In this document: positions 17,706 to 26,639 of the stretch, in pieces
How positions within the stretch are numbered: position 1 is the stretch's first letter
How the letters are laid out: every line of letters begins with the position of its first letter
NCBI GenBank assembly: GCA_965206125.1
Contig: CBDBIN010000046.1
Coordinates: forward strand, 1,145,444 to 1,209,443
Reading direction: 5' to 3'
Length of the DNA: 64,000 nucleotides
Source: CAXWPM01 sp965206125
GTDB lineage: Bacteria; Acidobacteriota; Terriglobia; 20CM-2-55-15
Translations under genes and position numbers: made by a program
Notes under the pieces: generated by a model
Told to the model about the DNA's origin: nothing
The model's database searches: none
Seen by the model: the letters and a program-made list of their open reading frames with translations, nothing else

Positions 17706-18182
17706 TCAGCGGGAGCCGGATCTCCACTTCTGTCGGATAACGCCGATTCTGGCGCGGTTCACACCGAGGTCACCGTGGCCCAGTCGGGACGCCGATCGAA
17801 GCTGGATGAGGCCATTATCGGGCTCGAGAAGGCACTCGATATCGTCGACGAAGCCGAACACAAGCGTTCTGGCCTCCGCCCTGAGGTAGGTCTCGGAGAA
17901 CTCCACGACGGTGGTACGCGGGCTGGATTCCATGATGGACTGGAACTCGGACCAGGCCTCGCCCGGATCCCCCTCGAACCGGAACGGATCGATGCGATGC
18001 AGAGCGTCGTTCAACGGGGCGAGACTCGAAACGCAGTTGGGACTCGCCGGACAGGGCAGCAACCCCGCCGGCGAACCGTGTATCGGCGCGAAGCTACTCG
18101 CATACCGGGCGCCAAGAAGGGCAGAGAGCGGCAGCAGAAGCACAAGGACGATGACCCAGTGAGTTCGGATCTTTCGCATCAT
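17706..18182 (-). CDS. DUF1499 family exported/anchored protein
   Basis: The 158-residue protein has an N-terminal hydrophobic segment (residues 8-24) and the DUF1499 core: 'LLPCPASPNCVSS' at the start, 'RTTVVEFSETYLRAEARTLVFGFVDDIECLL' in the middle and 'SRLGHGDLGVNRARI' at the end. The two cysteines in 'CPASPNC' are conserved in the family. It is likely periplasmic and membrane-attached; no function is established for the family. About 285 bases without a recognisable gene separate it from the divergent gene at 18468. Confidence 0.82.
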   Translation of the reverse strand: MMRKIRTHWVIVLVLLLPLSALLGARYASSFAPIHGSPAGLLPCPASPNCVSSLAPLNDALHRIDPFRFEGDPGEAWSEFQSIMESSPRTTVVEFSETYLRAEARTLVFGFVDDIECLLEPDNGLIQLRSASRLGHGDLGVNRARIGVIRQKWRSGSR

Positions 18183-18467
18183 CTAGCAGTGCGTGCCTTC
18201 GAAAAAGGTGCCCATCACCACTAGTCCGGGAGCGCGATCACCGGATCGACGCAGGTGGACTGGCCCAATTGGAATCGGTGTGCGCAAGTCTACCGAGTTA
18301 CGATTTGGTCGGGGCAACGCAAACACCCACGTTCAACCTGTCGTGCACGGCGGCACAAGAAAGTTGCCTAACCCGAACAACAAAAGATATATTTAGCGAT
18401 TAACACAAGCAGCCGCCGGTTAGAGCCGAACCGCTTCATTCGCAAGAGTAAGGAGAACGAACTTCAT

Positions 18468-19013
18468 ATGCGTAAACTGTGCTTAGTCCTCATCCTGGGA
18501 CTCCTGTTCGTCAACGTTGCCGGTGCCCAGGGGACACCTCCGGCTCCTCCGGCCCCTCAAGCCGTACAGGACCCCGCCGCCCCATCGGGTGGAATGTCTG
18601 AAGAGGACCGGACGAGCCTCGCCGAATTCGGGCGCCCGTTGCCCGGCACGCCACTGACGATGTTCCACGTCAACAGCCGCACGGTCGGGATCCTGTTTCA
18701 GCCTCCGCTGATGTATTCGATGCGCGCACTGGCCAACCAGTCGACGATTTTCTACGTCCGTGGAACGACGTTTGAGGAAACCACTATCAACCCGGCATTC
18801 ATCATCGAGGTTCAGGAAATTGGGCGGGTACGCGGTGAAACGACGAGTCTTCACAATCTGGAGGACGGCACTTATCCGGCGGGAACCATTATCGACGGCA
18901 TCGTCGAGTTCCAGACGAAGTTCCCCCTCGTTTATCAGTTCACTATCCACAACGGACTGAACAGCGTACGGGTCCAGTACAGCCCGGCCGCGGTCGATTC
19001 CCTGGATCGATAG
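18468..19013 (+). CDS. Exported protein of unknown function
   Basis: The 181-residue protein has a signal peptide ('LVLILGLLFVNVAGAQG') and a Pro/Ala-rich linker (about residues 22-43). The remaining domain contains 'MYSMRALANQSTIFYVRGTT' and alternating beta-strand-like stretches; I recognise no family. A purine-rich AAGGAG site lies upstream and an intrinsic terminator follows at 19045, so it is probably a single-gene transcript. Confidence 0.65.
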   Translation: MRKLCLVLILGLLFVNVAGAQGTPPAPPAPQAVQDPAAPSGGMSEEDRTSLAEFGRPLPGTPLTMFHVNSRTVGILFQPPLMYSMRALANQSTIFYVRGTTFEETTINPAFIIEVQEIGRVRGETTSLHNLEDGTYPAGTIIDGIVEFQTKFPLVYQFTIHNGLNSVRVQYSPAAVDSLDR

Positions 19014-19044
19014 CACCGATCGAAACTCCTCTGAACGGAATCTC

Positions 19045-19077
19045 GCGGGCCCGACAATTGGGCCCGCCTTCGGTTTT
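19045..19077 (+). terminator. Intrinsic terminator after the 18468 gene
   Basis: GCGGGCCC at 19045-19052 pairs with GGGCCCGC at 19060-19067 around a seven-base loop, followed by CTTCGGTTTT. It lies 32 bases after the stop codon and separates this transcript from the convergent gene at 19083. Confidence 0.8.
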
Positions 19078-19082
19078 ACCGA

Positions 19083-19520
19083 TCAGGACGGACTCTCCAT
19101 CCGATCCCTCAGTCGTACCAGATCCTTCGTGACATTCCCGAGCACCATACGGTTCAGGAAGGCCCCGCCGATCCTGAGAAACCCGCGGGGTTGCCCGCTC
19201 ACACGAACGCGCACAAGCGTCTGGGAACCGGCGTCCTCAAACTCATAGGTGACCATCATCGGGAAGGGGGAGTCTGTCGTCATTACCACTCGGCGCTCGT
19301 GTTCCTGTTCCACGACCTTGAGCGTGTATTCGATCCGCCGGCCGAGAAACCGGGCCACGCGGGCGACACGGCTTCCGACGGCGATGGGCCCGTCGTCGAG
19401 TCTCTTCGCCTCGACGACGCCTCCGATCCACGATCGGTCATTCTCAGGATCGGTAACAAACCGCGCGATCGACCCTCGATCCCGCTCGATGATGATTTCG
19501 GTAGAGACGTTGACGGACAT
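19083..19520 (-). CDS. SRPBCC (START-like) domain protein
   Basis: The protein of about 145 residues begins 'MSVNVSTEIIIERDRGSIAR', a typical first strand of polyketide-cyclase/SRPBCC proteins, and continues with 'DPENDRSWIGGV' and 'TYEFEDAGSQTLVRVRVSG'. The fold forms a hydrophobic pocket for a lipid-like ligand, which is unknown here. An upstream ATG at 19556 would add 12 residues; 19520 fits the family better. The ABC-2 exporter genes are upstream on the same strand, 51 bases away. Confidence 0.75.
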   Translation of the reverse strand: MSVNVSTEIIIERDRGSIARFVTDPENDRSWIGGVVEAKRLDDGPIAVGSRVARVARFLGRRIEYTLKVVEQEHERRVVMTTDSPFPMMVTYEFEDAGSQTLVRVRVSGQPRGFLRIGGAFLNRMVLGNVTKDLVRLRDRMESPS

Positions 19521-19571
19521 TTGGGGTGCTCTCGGAACACCCCAATTAGAACACACTCACACCGAGCGACC

Positions 19572-20369
19572 TCACTCCCGCATCAGGATCAGATTCCCCG
19601 ATTCATACCGGCGGAGGCCATGTTGAAACACAAGGACACCCGCGCCGAGCACGCCGGCGGAACCGCCAATCGCCAGCAGCGTGTTCCACACCGACAGCGT
19701 TCGCAACGCCTCCACCGGTAGCGTGCTCACAAAACCGGCCGGGATGAATGTGAACAGCACCAGCTTCGCCCCTCCCCGGAACAACGTCGACGGGTATGTG
19801 CTGAACGTCATCATCGCCGTACGCCACTGGTCGCTCAACGGAGAGCCGTTCCCGAGGTAAAAACTCAGGCTGGCCGACAGAATGCTGAAGCCGACGAACA
19901 CACCAGCCGCCGTCACGCTGAGCAGCAGAAACAGAACGAGCCGGCCGGGATCAGGCCGGACGAACACGAGGTAGACCACGATCCCGAACAGCACGTCGCC
20001 CCAGGCCGTTGCGCTCATCCGGCCGAGAAGCAGATGTGCCAGGGGCTGGCGCGGATATAGCAACCAGGCGTCGAGTTGACCCTCGGCGATCAGCCGGGCC
20101 AAGCCCAGGGTGTTTCCCATGAACCCGGCGGCCAGCCCGAAACCCGTAGCCACCACCGCCCACATGGTCACGACGTCGGCGATGACCCAGCCGTTGAGCA
20201 CCGGGAACTCAGTAAAGAACACCGCCCAGTAGGCCAGCCAGATACCGTCGTTGACGAACATGGCTGTGACCTCCCAAACGAACGCGGCCCGGTATTCAAG
20301 ATGGGCCCTGAGGTTGAACCTGGCGTAGGCAGCTGCCAGCCGCAAATAGTCTGTGAACTCCTTGAACAT
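19572..20369 (-). CDS. ABC-2 type permease (second subunit)
   Basis: The protein of about 265 residues has six hydrophobic segments and begins 'MFKEFTDYLRLAAAYARFNL', matching ABC-2 permeases of the DUF990 type; 'LGLARLIAEGQLDAWLLYPR' is the cytoplasmic coupling segment. It pairs with the neighbouring permease (20417-21211) and the ATPase to form a heterodimeric exporter. The start at 20369 follows the GGGGACAGG hairpin in the 47-base gap, and 'MFKEF' fits the family start better than the upstream ATG at 20420, which overlaps the other permease. Confidence 0.85.
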   Translation of the reverse strand: MFKEFTDYLRLAAAYARFNLRAHLEYRAAFVWEVTAMFVNDGIWLAYWAVFFTEFPVLNGWVIADVVTMWAVVATGFGLAAGFMGNTLGLARLIAEGQLDAWLLYPRQPLAHLLLGRMSATAWGDVLFGIVVYLVFVRPDPGRLVLFLLLSVTAAGVFVGFSILSASLSFYLGNGSPLSDQWRTAMMTFSTYPSTLFRGGAKLVLFTFIPAGFVSTLPVEALRTLSVWNTLLAIGGSAGVLGAGVLVFQHGLRRYESGNLILMRE

Positions 20370-20386
20370 CGCACCAACCGTATCCT

Positions 20387-20410
20387 CGGGGACAGGGGAG
20401 CCTGTCCCCG
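20387..20410. repeat. GGGGACAGG/CCTGTCCCC hairpin repeat
   Basis: A 10-bp perfect stem (CGGGGACAGG with CCTGTCCCCG) around loop GGAG sits between the two ABC-2 permease genes. The same hairpin occurs in opposite orientation at 39938-39959. Its lack of a T-run here argues against a terminator; it looks like a REP-type dispersed palindrome. Confidence 0.6.
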
Positions 20411-20416
20411 TTGCCC

Positions 20417-21211
20417 TCACCCTCCGTTTGCGTGGATCCGGCGGAGGCCGCTCCGGTAAACCATGACTACGGCCGCCGAAAGCACGGCTATAGCCACAGC
20501 CTGGCTGACGATGAGATCAAGGAAGAACCCAGGATCCGGAGACACGAACAACCGCGCCGGCCCGTAAAGGATGCTGGCAAAAGGCAGCGCCTCGAGGATG
20601 TCGCGGATAGGGTCCGGGAACAGATCCAGCGGAATCATCATGCCGCCCAATAACATCACCGCGCGGGCGTATATCAGCGCAATCCCGGCCGTGTTCTCCA
20701 TCCAGAACGCTCCAAGGCCGATCAGGCAATAGCCGAGAAAGTCCAACACGAACGCCCCGGCGATGGCGAACCCGAACATGGCAACAGTCTCCGGTCTCAG
20801 CCCGAGGGGGCCTACAAAGACGGTGGCGACTGCTGCTCCGACCACCATGTTCAGGATGAACCGGACCAGACGCTCTCCCATCGACGTCCAGAGCCGGTAC
20901 AACGGGTACGACAGGGGCCGGAGCAACTGCACCGCCACGCTTCCCGTGCGTACGTCGTGGTCGATCACGGCCGCGGTCCCGTGCGTCGACATCATGATCG
21001 CCTCGGTGACCGCCAGGTACCAGAGCATCTGGACGATCGTGTACCCGCCGACACGGTCGCCCTCCGACTGGCCGTACACCGCGCGCCAGAGGTTCAGAAA
21101 GACATACAGGATGACCGCCATGAATCCGGCCCGCGCAGCGACCTCGCCGATGTAGGCGAGGTTCGAACGCACCGACGTCCATCCGACCCACAAGTATTTT
21201 GTGGGCGTCAT
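20417..21211 (-). CDS. ABC-2 type permease (first subunit)
   Basis: The 264-residue protein has six predicted membrane segments and the DUF990-like features 'TSVRSNLAYIGEVAARAGFM' and 'DVRTGSVAVQLLRPLSYPLY'. Its start overlaps the ATPase stop by four bases (ATGA). Together with the downstream permease it should form the membrane part of an ABC exporter of unknown substrate. Confidence 0.87.
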   Translation of the reverse strand: MTPTKYLWVGWTSVRSNLAYIGEVAARAGFMAVILYVFLNLWRAVYGQSEGDRVGGYTIVQMLWYLAVTEAIMMSTHGTAAVIDHDVRTGSVAVQLLRPLSYPLYRLWTSMGERLVRFILNMVVGAAVATVFVGPLGLRPETVAMFGFAIAGAFVLDFLGYCLIGLGAFWMENTAGIALIYARAVMLLGGMMIPLDLFPDPIRDILEALPFASILYGPARLFVSPDPGFFLDLIVSQAVAIAVLSAAVVMVYRSGLRRIHANGG

Positions 21212-22191
21212 CCTCCCCCCTTACCGGCATCTCCGGGCTCGACCTTCGAGTAGATATGCGCGATCACGTCCTCGAGCGGCGGCTCCTCGATCGCGATGTC
21301 GACGACTGTCCCGAGCGCGAACAGCCCCGTTACGACCATCTGGATCGGCGCGATACTCGTGTCCACTTCCAATTCGAGTACCGAACCCTCATGGCGAACC
21401 GCACGGACTCCCGGATGGAAGAACATCTCTGCACCTTCCTGAAAACGGACGCGCAGAATCTTGGATCGCACATGGTTCCGTCGCATGCCCTCAACCGAAT
21501 CGTCGAGAACAATCCGTCCATGGTTGACGATGACCACACGATCGACGACGTGCTGAATGTCCCCGGCATCGTGGCTGGTCAAGAAGACCGTCAAGCCGTC
21601 CTGGACATTCCACTCCCGGATCAACGCCCGCAACCGGACACGGGCGACGACATCGAGACCGATCGTGGGTTCATCGAGAAACAGCACACGTGGCCGATGG
21701 AGCAGGCTCGCTGCGACTTCGGCCCGCATCCGCTGACCGAGTGACAGTTTGCGTACCGGCGTGTCGATGAACTCGGCGAGACCAAACCGGTCGACGAGCA
21801 TGTCCCGTGTCCGCCGGAATTCCAGGCGGTCCAGTTTGTATATCCGCGAAAGCAGTTCGAACGTATCCCTCGGAGGGAGGTGGTACCAGAGCTGCGATCG
21901 CTGCCCGAAGACCGCGCCGATCTTGAAGGCGAGTTGTTGCCGGTCCTTCCACGGCGTCAAACCGAGCACAGTGGCACGCCCGGCTGACGGGTGAAGAATG
22001 CCGGTCAGCATCTTGATCGTCGTCGACTTGCCCGCGCCGTTCGGTCCGATGAACGCTAGCGACTGACCTTCGGGAACACGCAGATCGATGCCGGCAACGG
22101 CAACCACCTGGGTGCGCTCTCGACGCCATCCTTTCCAACGGTCGACGGTGAAAGTCTTGCCAAGTTTTTGAACGTCTACTCCACGAAACAT
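21208..22191 (-). CDS. ABC transporter ATP-binding protein (ABC-2 exporter)
   Basis: The protein of about 327 residues has Walker A 'FIGPNGAGKSTTIKML', the Q-loop region, signature 'KLSLGQRMRAEVA', Walker B 'RVLFLDEPTIGLD' and the switch 'TSHDAGD'. The C-terminal 90 residues match the DUF4162-like tail seen in ATPases of ABC-2 exporters. The ATG at 22191 is preceded by GGAAGGC; an upstream in-frame ATG at 22224 lacks a site. It drives the two permeases encoded downstream with four-base overlap and short gap. Confidence 0.9.
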   Translation of the reverse strand: MFRGVDVQKLGKTFTVDRWKGWRRERTQVVAVAGIDLRVPEGQSLAFIGPNGAGKSTTIKMLTGILHPSAGRATVLGLTPWKDRQQLAFKIGAVFGQRSQLWYHLPPRDTFELLSRIYKLDRLEFRRTRDMLVDRFGLAEFIDTPVRKLSLGQRMRAEVAASLLHRPRVLFLDEPTIGLDVVARVRLRALIREWNVQDGLTVFLTSHDAGDIQHVVDRVVIVNHGRIVLDDSVEGMRRNHVRSKILRVRFQEGAEMFFHPGVRAVRHEGSVLELEVDTSIAPIQMVVTGLFALGTVVDIAIEEPPLEDVIAHIYSKVEPGDAGKGGG

Positions 22192-22207
22192 GATTGCCTT
22201 CCATTTG

Positions 22208-22314
22208 ATTAGCGTCGGGCCCACCGTCCCTCTTCAGTCACCCACGGCGAGAGTGCCCCTTGTCTATCTGCCACCCCGACGTGACGGGAACTCGGTCCGG
22301 GACGGTCCCCCACG
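22208..22314. repeat. ~107-bp dispersed repeat (copy 1)
   Basis: The left end ATTAGCGTCGGGCCCACCGT and the right end GGTCCCCCACG recur at 47863-47973 with a diverged middle of similar length. Both ends contain an ACCGTCCC/GGGACGGT inverted motif. It lies just upstream of the ABC ATPase gene. This looks like a small non-autonomous element or recombination-spread repeat. Confidence 0.5.
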
Positions 22315-22455
22315 TTGGAGATTCGAAATATCAAATCCGAAATCTCATATCTCAACCACACCCCACGCCTCGGGCTCAACGTGCGCGTTCGCGCGCACGT
22401 CTCTTGGGAGCGGCTCTTTTCCCGGATTCCAGTTTCGTCGGACTTGTTTGAGGAT

Positions 22456-22482
22456 CGGGAGCGGGATGCCGCTCCCGCTTTT
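22456..22482 (+). terminator. Terminator-like hairpin
   Basis: CGGGAGCGG pairs with CCGCTCCCG around loop GATG and is followed by CTTTT on the plus strand. No plus-strand gene is visible directly upstream. It directly follows the small minus-strand frame ending at 22483, so it may act for either strand. Confidence 0.45.
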
Positions 22483-22659
22483 CTAGATGCGCTGCCAGGC
22501 CGTAATGACCAGCGGCTGCGCGGTCGCAATGACCGTCATCCGGATGGCCTGATACGGCACGTCGTCGTACGCCTTGAAGCAGAAATTACCGACAAGGCCC
22601 GCACGAGCGCGGGGAGCGCACGAGACTAGATGCACGAGTTGGGCTTGATCGGTTGTCAT
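22483..22659 (-). CDS. Small hypothetical protein (58 aa)
   Basis: A 58-codon frame starts at ATG 22659, ten bases after an AGGAG site, and ends in TAG. It reads 'MTTDQAQLVHLVSCAPRARA' then 'GLVGNFCFKAYDDVPYQAIR', ending 'ITAWQRI', with codon use similar to neighbouring genes. I recognise no family. The rest of the 607-base stretch between 22192 and 22798 holds only a short repeat copy and a hairpin. Confidence 0.4.
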   Translation of the reverse strand: MTTDQAQLVHLVSCAPRARAGLVGNFCFKAYDDVPYQAIRMTVIATAQPLVITAWQRI

Positions 22660-22798
22660 CCGAAGACTCTCCTACAGTCCCGGCCCCAGCCGGGTAGACA
22701 TCTAAAGATAGCGAGTGAAACGATCCGGGCTGTCAAGGAAACAAGCCGTCATTCGAAATTGGTAGGATAGTCTCCACCAAGATCGCCGAGGAGGAATC

Positions 22799-23581
22799 AT
22801 GTCTGATGACAACAGGGGGCGGTTCGTCTGGTACGAACTGCTGACAACGGACTCGGACGCGGCAAGAGACTTCTACACGAAGGTTGTCGGCTGGGGCACG
22901 ACGATCTGGAAGAACGATGCCAACGACTACGTGATGTGGACCGTCGGGGAGCAACCGATCGGCGGCGTCATGAAGCTGCCCGAAGAGGCTCTGGCCCAGG
23001 GCGCCCGGCCGCTGTGGCTACCCTACGTCCAGGTTCCCGACGTTGATGCGAGCAACGACCAGGCCGTCGGGTTGGGAGCCAAATCCCTGGTTGCTCCAAC
23101 CGACATCCCGACCATAGGACGCTTCGCGATGCTAGCCGACCCCCAGGGGGCCACTTTCGCGATCTTCAAGCCCGAGGGAGATACGCCAGGCCCTGACGGC
23201 CCGACGAAACCCGGACAATTTTCATGGCATGAGCTAGCGACGACCGACTACGAAGCTGCGCTGGGGTTCTACTCAGAATTGTTCGGGTGGACGAAGGTCG
23301 AATCGATGGACATGGGGGAGGCCGGCATCTATCAGGTGTATGGACGCGGGGGGGGGGCGCCCCTCGGTGGCATGTTCAACAAGAGACCGGAAATGCCGGG
23401 ACCGCCGATGTGGATGCTCTATGTGAACGTGCCGAGCGTCGACGCGCTCGCCGACACGATCAAGGAAAGCGGGGGACAAATACTGGTAGGTCCGATGGAA
23501 GTGCCCGGAGGCGACCGGATCATCCAGCTCTTGGATCCACAGGGAGCGGCCTTCGCCGTATACTCCCCGAAACCGGCATAG
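22799..23581 (+). CDS. VOC family protein with two glyoxalase domains
   Basis: The 260-residue protein has two tandem VOC units (about residues 7-125 and 135-257). Each starts with a 'F.WYEL/SWHEL' segment ('GRFVWYELLTTDSDAARDFY' and 'GQFSWHELATTDYEAALGFY') and ends with 'DPQGATFAIF' or 'DPQGAAFAVY'. Proteins of this double type are common in bacteria and usually annotated only as glyoxalase-like. A GGAGGAATC site precedes the ATG. A strong hairpin follows the stop. Confidence 0.85.
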   Translation: MSDDNRGRFVWYELLTTDSDAARDFYTKVVGWGTTIWKNDANDYVMWTVGEQPIGGVMKLPEEALAQGARPLWLPYVQVPDVDASNDQAVGLGAKSLVAPTDIPTIGRFAMLADPQGATFAIFKPEGDTPGPDGPTKPGQFSWHELATTDYEAALGFYSELFGWTKVESMDMGEAGIYQVYGRGGGAPLGGMFNKRPEMPGPPMWMLYVNVPSVDALADTIKESGGQILVGPMEVPGGDRIIQLLDPQGAAFAVYSPKPA

Positions 23582-23586
23582 CCGCC

Positions 23587-23617
23587 TGTGGCCCGGGTCC
23601 ACAAGACCCGGGCCACA
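23587..23617. repeat. Perfect 13-bp stem-loop after VOC gene
   Basis: TGTGGCCCGGGTC pairs perfectly with GACCCGGGCCACA around a five-base loop, starting six bases after the stop codon. There is no T-run, so it may be a transcript-end stabiliser or a REP-like palindrome rather than a classical terminator. Confidence 0.55.
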
Positions 23618-23744
23618 TCCATACCTGCCCGTCTCCCACCTGTATCACCAGTTAACACCTGTAAAAACGGAACCACCGGACATCAAAACCCAAACCTGGC
23701 CGCCAAAACGATACATGGCTACAACAAGAGGGAGAAAAATCAAG

Positions 23745-24734
23745 ATGATTTCCAGGCTGGCACGAAGCATTTCGGCACTCGTGGCAATTGCCGCCCTCGC
23801 GGTACCGGCGGGTGCGGACGACAAGAAGAATTCCGATCTCGAGAATATCGGCAACCGTAACATCAACAAGGGCAGCATCAACTTCACGTCGATCGAAGAG
23901 GAGATGCAGTTGGGCAGGGGGCTGGCGGCCGACATCGAGCGCGATACCAGGCTAGTCACCGATCCGGTGATCACCGAATACGTCAATCGGATCGGGCAGA
24001 ACCTGGTGCGCAACTCAGATGCCGAGGTTCCCTTTACGATCAAGGTCATCGACTCCACCGAGATCAATGCCTTCGCTCTTCCCGGTGGCTACCTCTATGT
24101 CAACACAGGTCTGATTCTTGCCGCGGCCGAGGAAGCGGAGTTGGCCGGAGTCCTCGCCCACGAGATCGCACATGTGACGGCACGCCACGGAACGGAGAGT
24201 CAGGCGAAATCGCAAATCATCAACCTGGCGTCCATCCCCCTGATCTTCCTCGGAGGGGTTCCGGGGCTGGCGGCGCGTCAAGTCGCAGAATTCGCGATAC
24301 CGATGACCTTCCTGAAGTTTTCACGCGGGGCTGAAGAGGAAGCCGACTACCTCGGCACACAGTATATGTACCGGACCGGCTACGATCCGGCCGCGATGAT
24401 CACGATGTTCGAAAAACTGCAGGCGCAGCAGAAGTCCTCACCTGGCAAGGTCTCGGGACTGTTCTCGAGCCATCCGGCGACGGCGAGTCGGATAGAAAAG
24501 ACGAAAGAAACGATCGTGACGCTGCTTCCGGAACGTGACGAGTATGCGTTGACGACGTCGGAATTCGATCGGATCAAAGACCGGCTCACCGTGGCGGAAA
24601 ACCACATCCCCGCACGTGATGACGATCGACCAAGCCTCCGCCGGAGAACACGGCGACCGGACGTTGCGGGCGAGCAACCGGCCGAAGACGATCGCCCCGT
24701 CCTGCGGCGCGGAGACGGATCGAACGACTTCTAG
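23745..24734 (+). CDS. Exported M48 metalloprotease (BepA/LoiP-like)
   Basis: The protein of about 329 residues has a signal peptide ending 'ALAVPAGADD', the zinc motif 'LAHEIAHVTARHG', and the third ligand region 'EEEADYLGTQYMYRTGYDP'. The segment 'LPGGYLYVNTGLILAA' is also typical. It is a periplasmic M48 protease, a class involved in outer-membrane protein quality control. The start at 23745 is chosen because AGGGAG lies upstream; the ATG at 23715 has none. The C-terminal 40 residues are charged and Arg-rich ('RPSLRRRTRRPDVAGE'). Confidence 0.87.
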   Translation: MISRLARSISALVAIAALAVPAGADDKKNSDLENIGNRNINKGSINFTSIEEEMQLGRGLAADIERDTRLVTDPVITEYVNRIGQNLVRNSDAEVPFTIKVIDSTEINAFALPGGYLYVNTGLILAAAEEAELAGVLAHEIAHVTARHGTESQAKSQIINLASIPLIFLGGVPGLAARQVAEFAIPMTFLKFSRGAEEEADYLGTQYMYRTGYDPAAMITMFEKLQAQQKSSPGKVSGLFSSHPATASRIEKTKETIVTLLPERDEYALTTSEFDRIKDRLTVAENHIPARDDDRPSLRRRTRRPDVAGEQPAEDDRPVLRRGDGSNDF

Positions 24735-25225
24735 CGCGAGGTTCCAACGTGGGGGGGGCTGGTCGAAGGGTAGTCAGTCAGCCCTCCATCCCCTCCTGAC
24801 AGTTCCGGGTACCAGCCCCGCAGCCTCCATTTCCAGCGCCGGCTCCGCGTAAGACACCAGTCGAATATCTTCTTAGTGCGTCAGCATCAAGTCGTCCTCG
24901 GCGAGGTGTTTCGGACCCCATCTCCCCCAACCCAGACGCGGCAACTTCAAAGGCGATCGCTTGGACCAAACGACCTCGGCATGTTAAACTAGACCGTTAA
25001 GTTTTAAAGATTGAACGTTTTCGGCTGGTTCCGCACGGTCAAGAACCGATCCACACGGAGCGATCACCAGCCCGACTTACACGGGATCCGCAAGCCCGCT
25101 CAGGGTCCGGCCACCTCCGGGGGCACTGTGGGACATTTGGGCAGGAAACCCGAATCGCTACACGACCCGAACGGATTTCGTTTATCATAGCGGCCGCCGG
25201 CCGGCCCTACTCTGAAAGGATGCCT
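24735..25225. other. Intergenic region without recognisable gene
   Basis: This stretch of about 490 bases has no frame with a plausible start and family match on either strand. An AT-richer part at about 24980-25015 (with 'GTTAAGTTTTAAAGATTG') and TTTATCATAG at 25180-25190 may contain promoter elements for the downstream radical SAM gene. I see no structured RNA. Confidence 0.4.
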
Positions 25226-26608
25226 ATGAAAGATCGGAATGTGAAGCCCATTAAGTACCGCGCCTACACCAACAGGAACATCGACCAGATTCCACAGTTC
25301 AAGTCCCTGACCTCAGAGCAACGCGCAGCTATTGCCGCAGTGTCAAGAGTGCTTCCATTCCGGGTCAACAACTACGTCGTCGAAGAGCTGATCGACTGGA
25401 ACAACATCCCGATCGACCCGATGTTCCAGCTGACTTTTCCTCAGGAAGGCATGCTGACAGAAGACGACTTCGAGCACATCCATGGGCTGATCGAACGCGA
25501 GGCTCCCGCGAACGAGATCGATCAGGCCGTGCAGGACATTCGCCTGGGCATGAATCCGCACCCCGCGGGACAGATGGATTTGAACGTTCCCCTGGTCGAC
25601 GGCCATCCCCAGGCCGGAGTGCAGCACAAGTACCGAGAGACGGTGCTTTTCTTCCCCAGCCAGGGTCAGACCTGCCACGCCTACTGCACGTACTGCTTTC
25701 GGTGGGCGCAGTTCGTCGGCATGGACGAACTGAAGTTCGCCACCAACGAGAGCGGCAGCCTGGTGCGATACCTCCACAAGCACCCTGAGGTGCGCGACGT
25801 GATCTTCACCGGCGGCGATCCGATGATCATGCGGACCGGCGTACTTCGTCGCTACATCAAACCGCTGCTAAAGATCGAAACACTCAGGAGCATTCGCATC
25901 GGGACCAAGGCGCTGGCCTGGTGGCCTTACCGATTCACCAGCGACGCCGACGCCGACGATCTTCTCCGGTTGTGCGAGGAAGTGATCGCTGCAGGCAAAC
26001 ACTTGGCGTTCATGGCCCATTACAGCCTCCCGCGGGAGCTCGGAACACCAGTGTCACAAGCCGCGGTCCGGCGCGTCCAGAGTACCGGCGCGACCATCCG
26101 GGCCCAAGCGCCTGTCATACGGAACGTTAACGACAACGCCGACCTCTGGGCCGCCATGTGGCAGAAGCAGGTCGATCTGGGAATCATCCCCTACTACATG
26201 TTTGTCGAGCGGGATACGGGGCCGAAGCAGTACTTTGATGTGCCGCTACACCGGGCATTCGAGATCTTCACGCGCGCGGTGCGACAGGTGTCGGGTCTGG
26301 GCCGGACCGTTCGAGGGCCGTCCATGTCGTGCACCCCCGGAAAGGTCTTGATCGACGGCGTTACCGAGATCGAAGGACAGAAGGTGTTCGTCCTCAAGTT
26401 CATCCAGGGTCGGGATCCGCACTGGACGAACCGAGTGTTTTTTGCCAAGTTCGACGAGACGGCATCCTGGATCGACGACCTGAAGCCGGCGTTCGGCCAG
26501 GAGTTCTTTTTCGACGAGTCCCAGACCGACTGGCGGTGGAAGCACTTCACCGTTTATCCGGGGGCCAAAGGAAAGGCAGCGAAGGCGGGCGGTGACTGGA
26601 GGCCGTGA
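25226..26608 (+). CDS. KamA-type radical SAM protein (lysine 2,3-aminomutase-like)
   Basis: The protein of about 460 residues has the radical SAM motif 'CHAYCTYC' (CxxxCxxC, about residues 150-157) within 'FFPSQGQTCHAYCTYCFRW', the 'DVIFTGGDPMIMRTGVL' SAM-contact segment, and 'IRIGTKALAWWPYR', all typical of the lysine 2,3-aminomutase family. 'CTPGKVLIDGV' may supply the PLP lysine. The similarity is to divergent members, so the amino acid substrate is uncertain. Of two nearby ATGs, 25226 lies six bases after GAAAGG and is preferred to 25220. A strong terminator follows, so it is probably monocistronic. Confidence 0.82.
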   Translation: MKDRNVKPIKYRAYTNRNIDQIPQFKSLTSEQRAAIAAVSRVLPFRVNNYVVEELIDWNNIPIDPMFQLTFPQEGMLTEDDFEHIHGLIEREAPANEIDQAVQDIRLGMNPHPAGQMDLNVPLVDGHPQAGVQHKYRETVLFFPSQGQTCHAYCTYCFRWAQFVGMDELKFATNESGSLVRYLHKHPEVRDVIFTGGDPMIMRTGVLRRYIKPLLKIETLRSIRIGTKALAWWPYRFTSDADADDLLRLCEEVIAAGKHLAFMAHYSLPRELGTPVSQAAVRRVQSTGATIRAQAPVIRNVNDNADLWAAMWQKQVDLGIIPYYMFVERDTGPKQYFDVPLHRAFEIFTRAVRQVSGLGRTVRGPSMSCTPGKVLIDGVTEIEGQKVFVLKFIQGRDPHWTNRVFFAKFDETASWIDDLKPAFGQEFFFDESQTDWRWKHFTVYPGAKGKAAKAGGDWRP

Positions 26609-26639
26609 CAGCGTCCGCCAGAAGAGGATAAGGAATGCG

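Noticed and set aside
24778..24969. 63-codon minus-strand frame in the long intergenic region
   Set aside because: It is Gly/Arg-rich, lacks a ribosome-binding site and resembles no family; it is typical of chance frames in GC-rich DNA.
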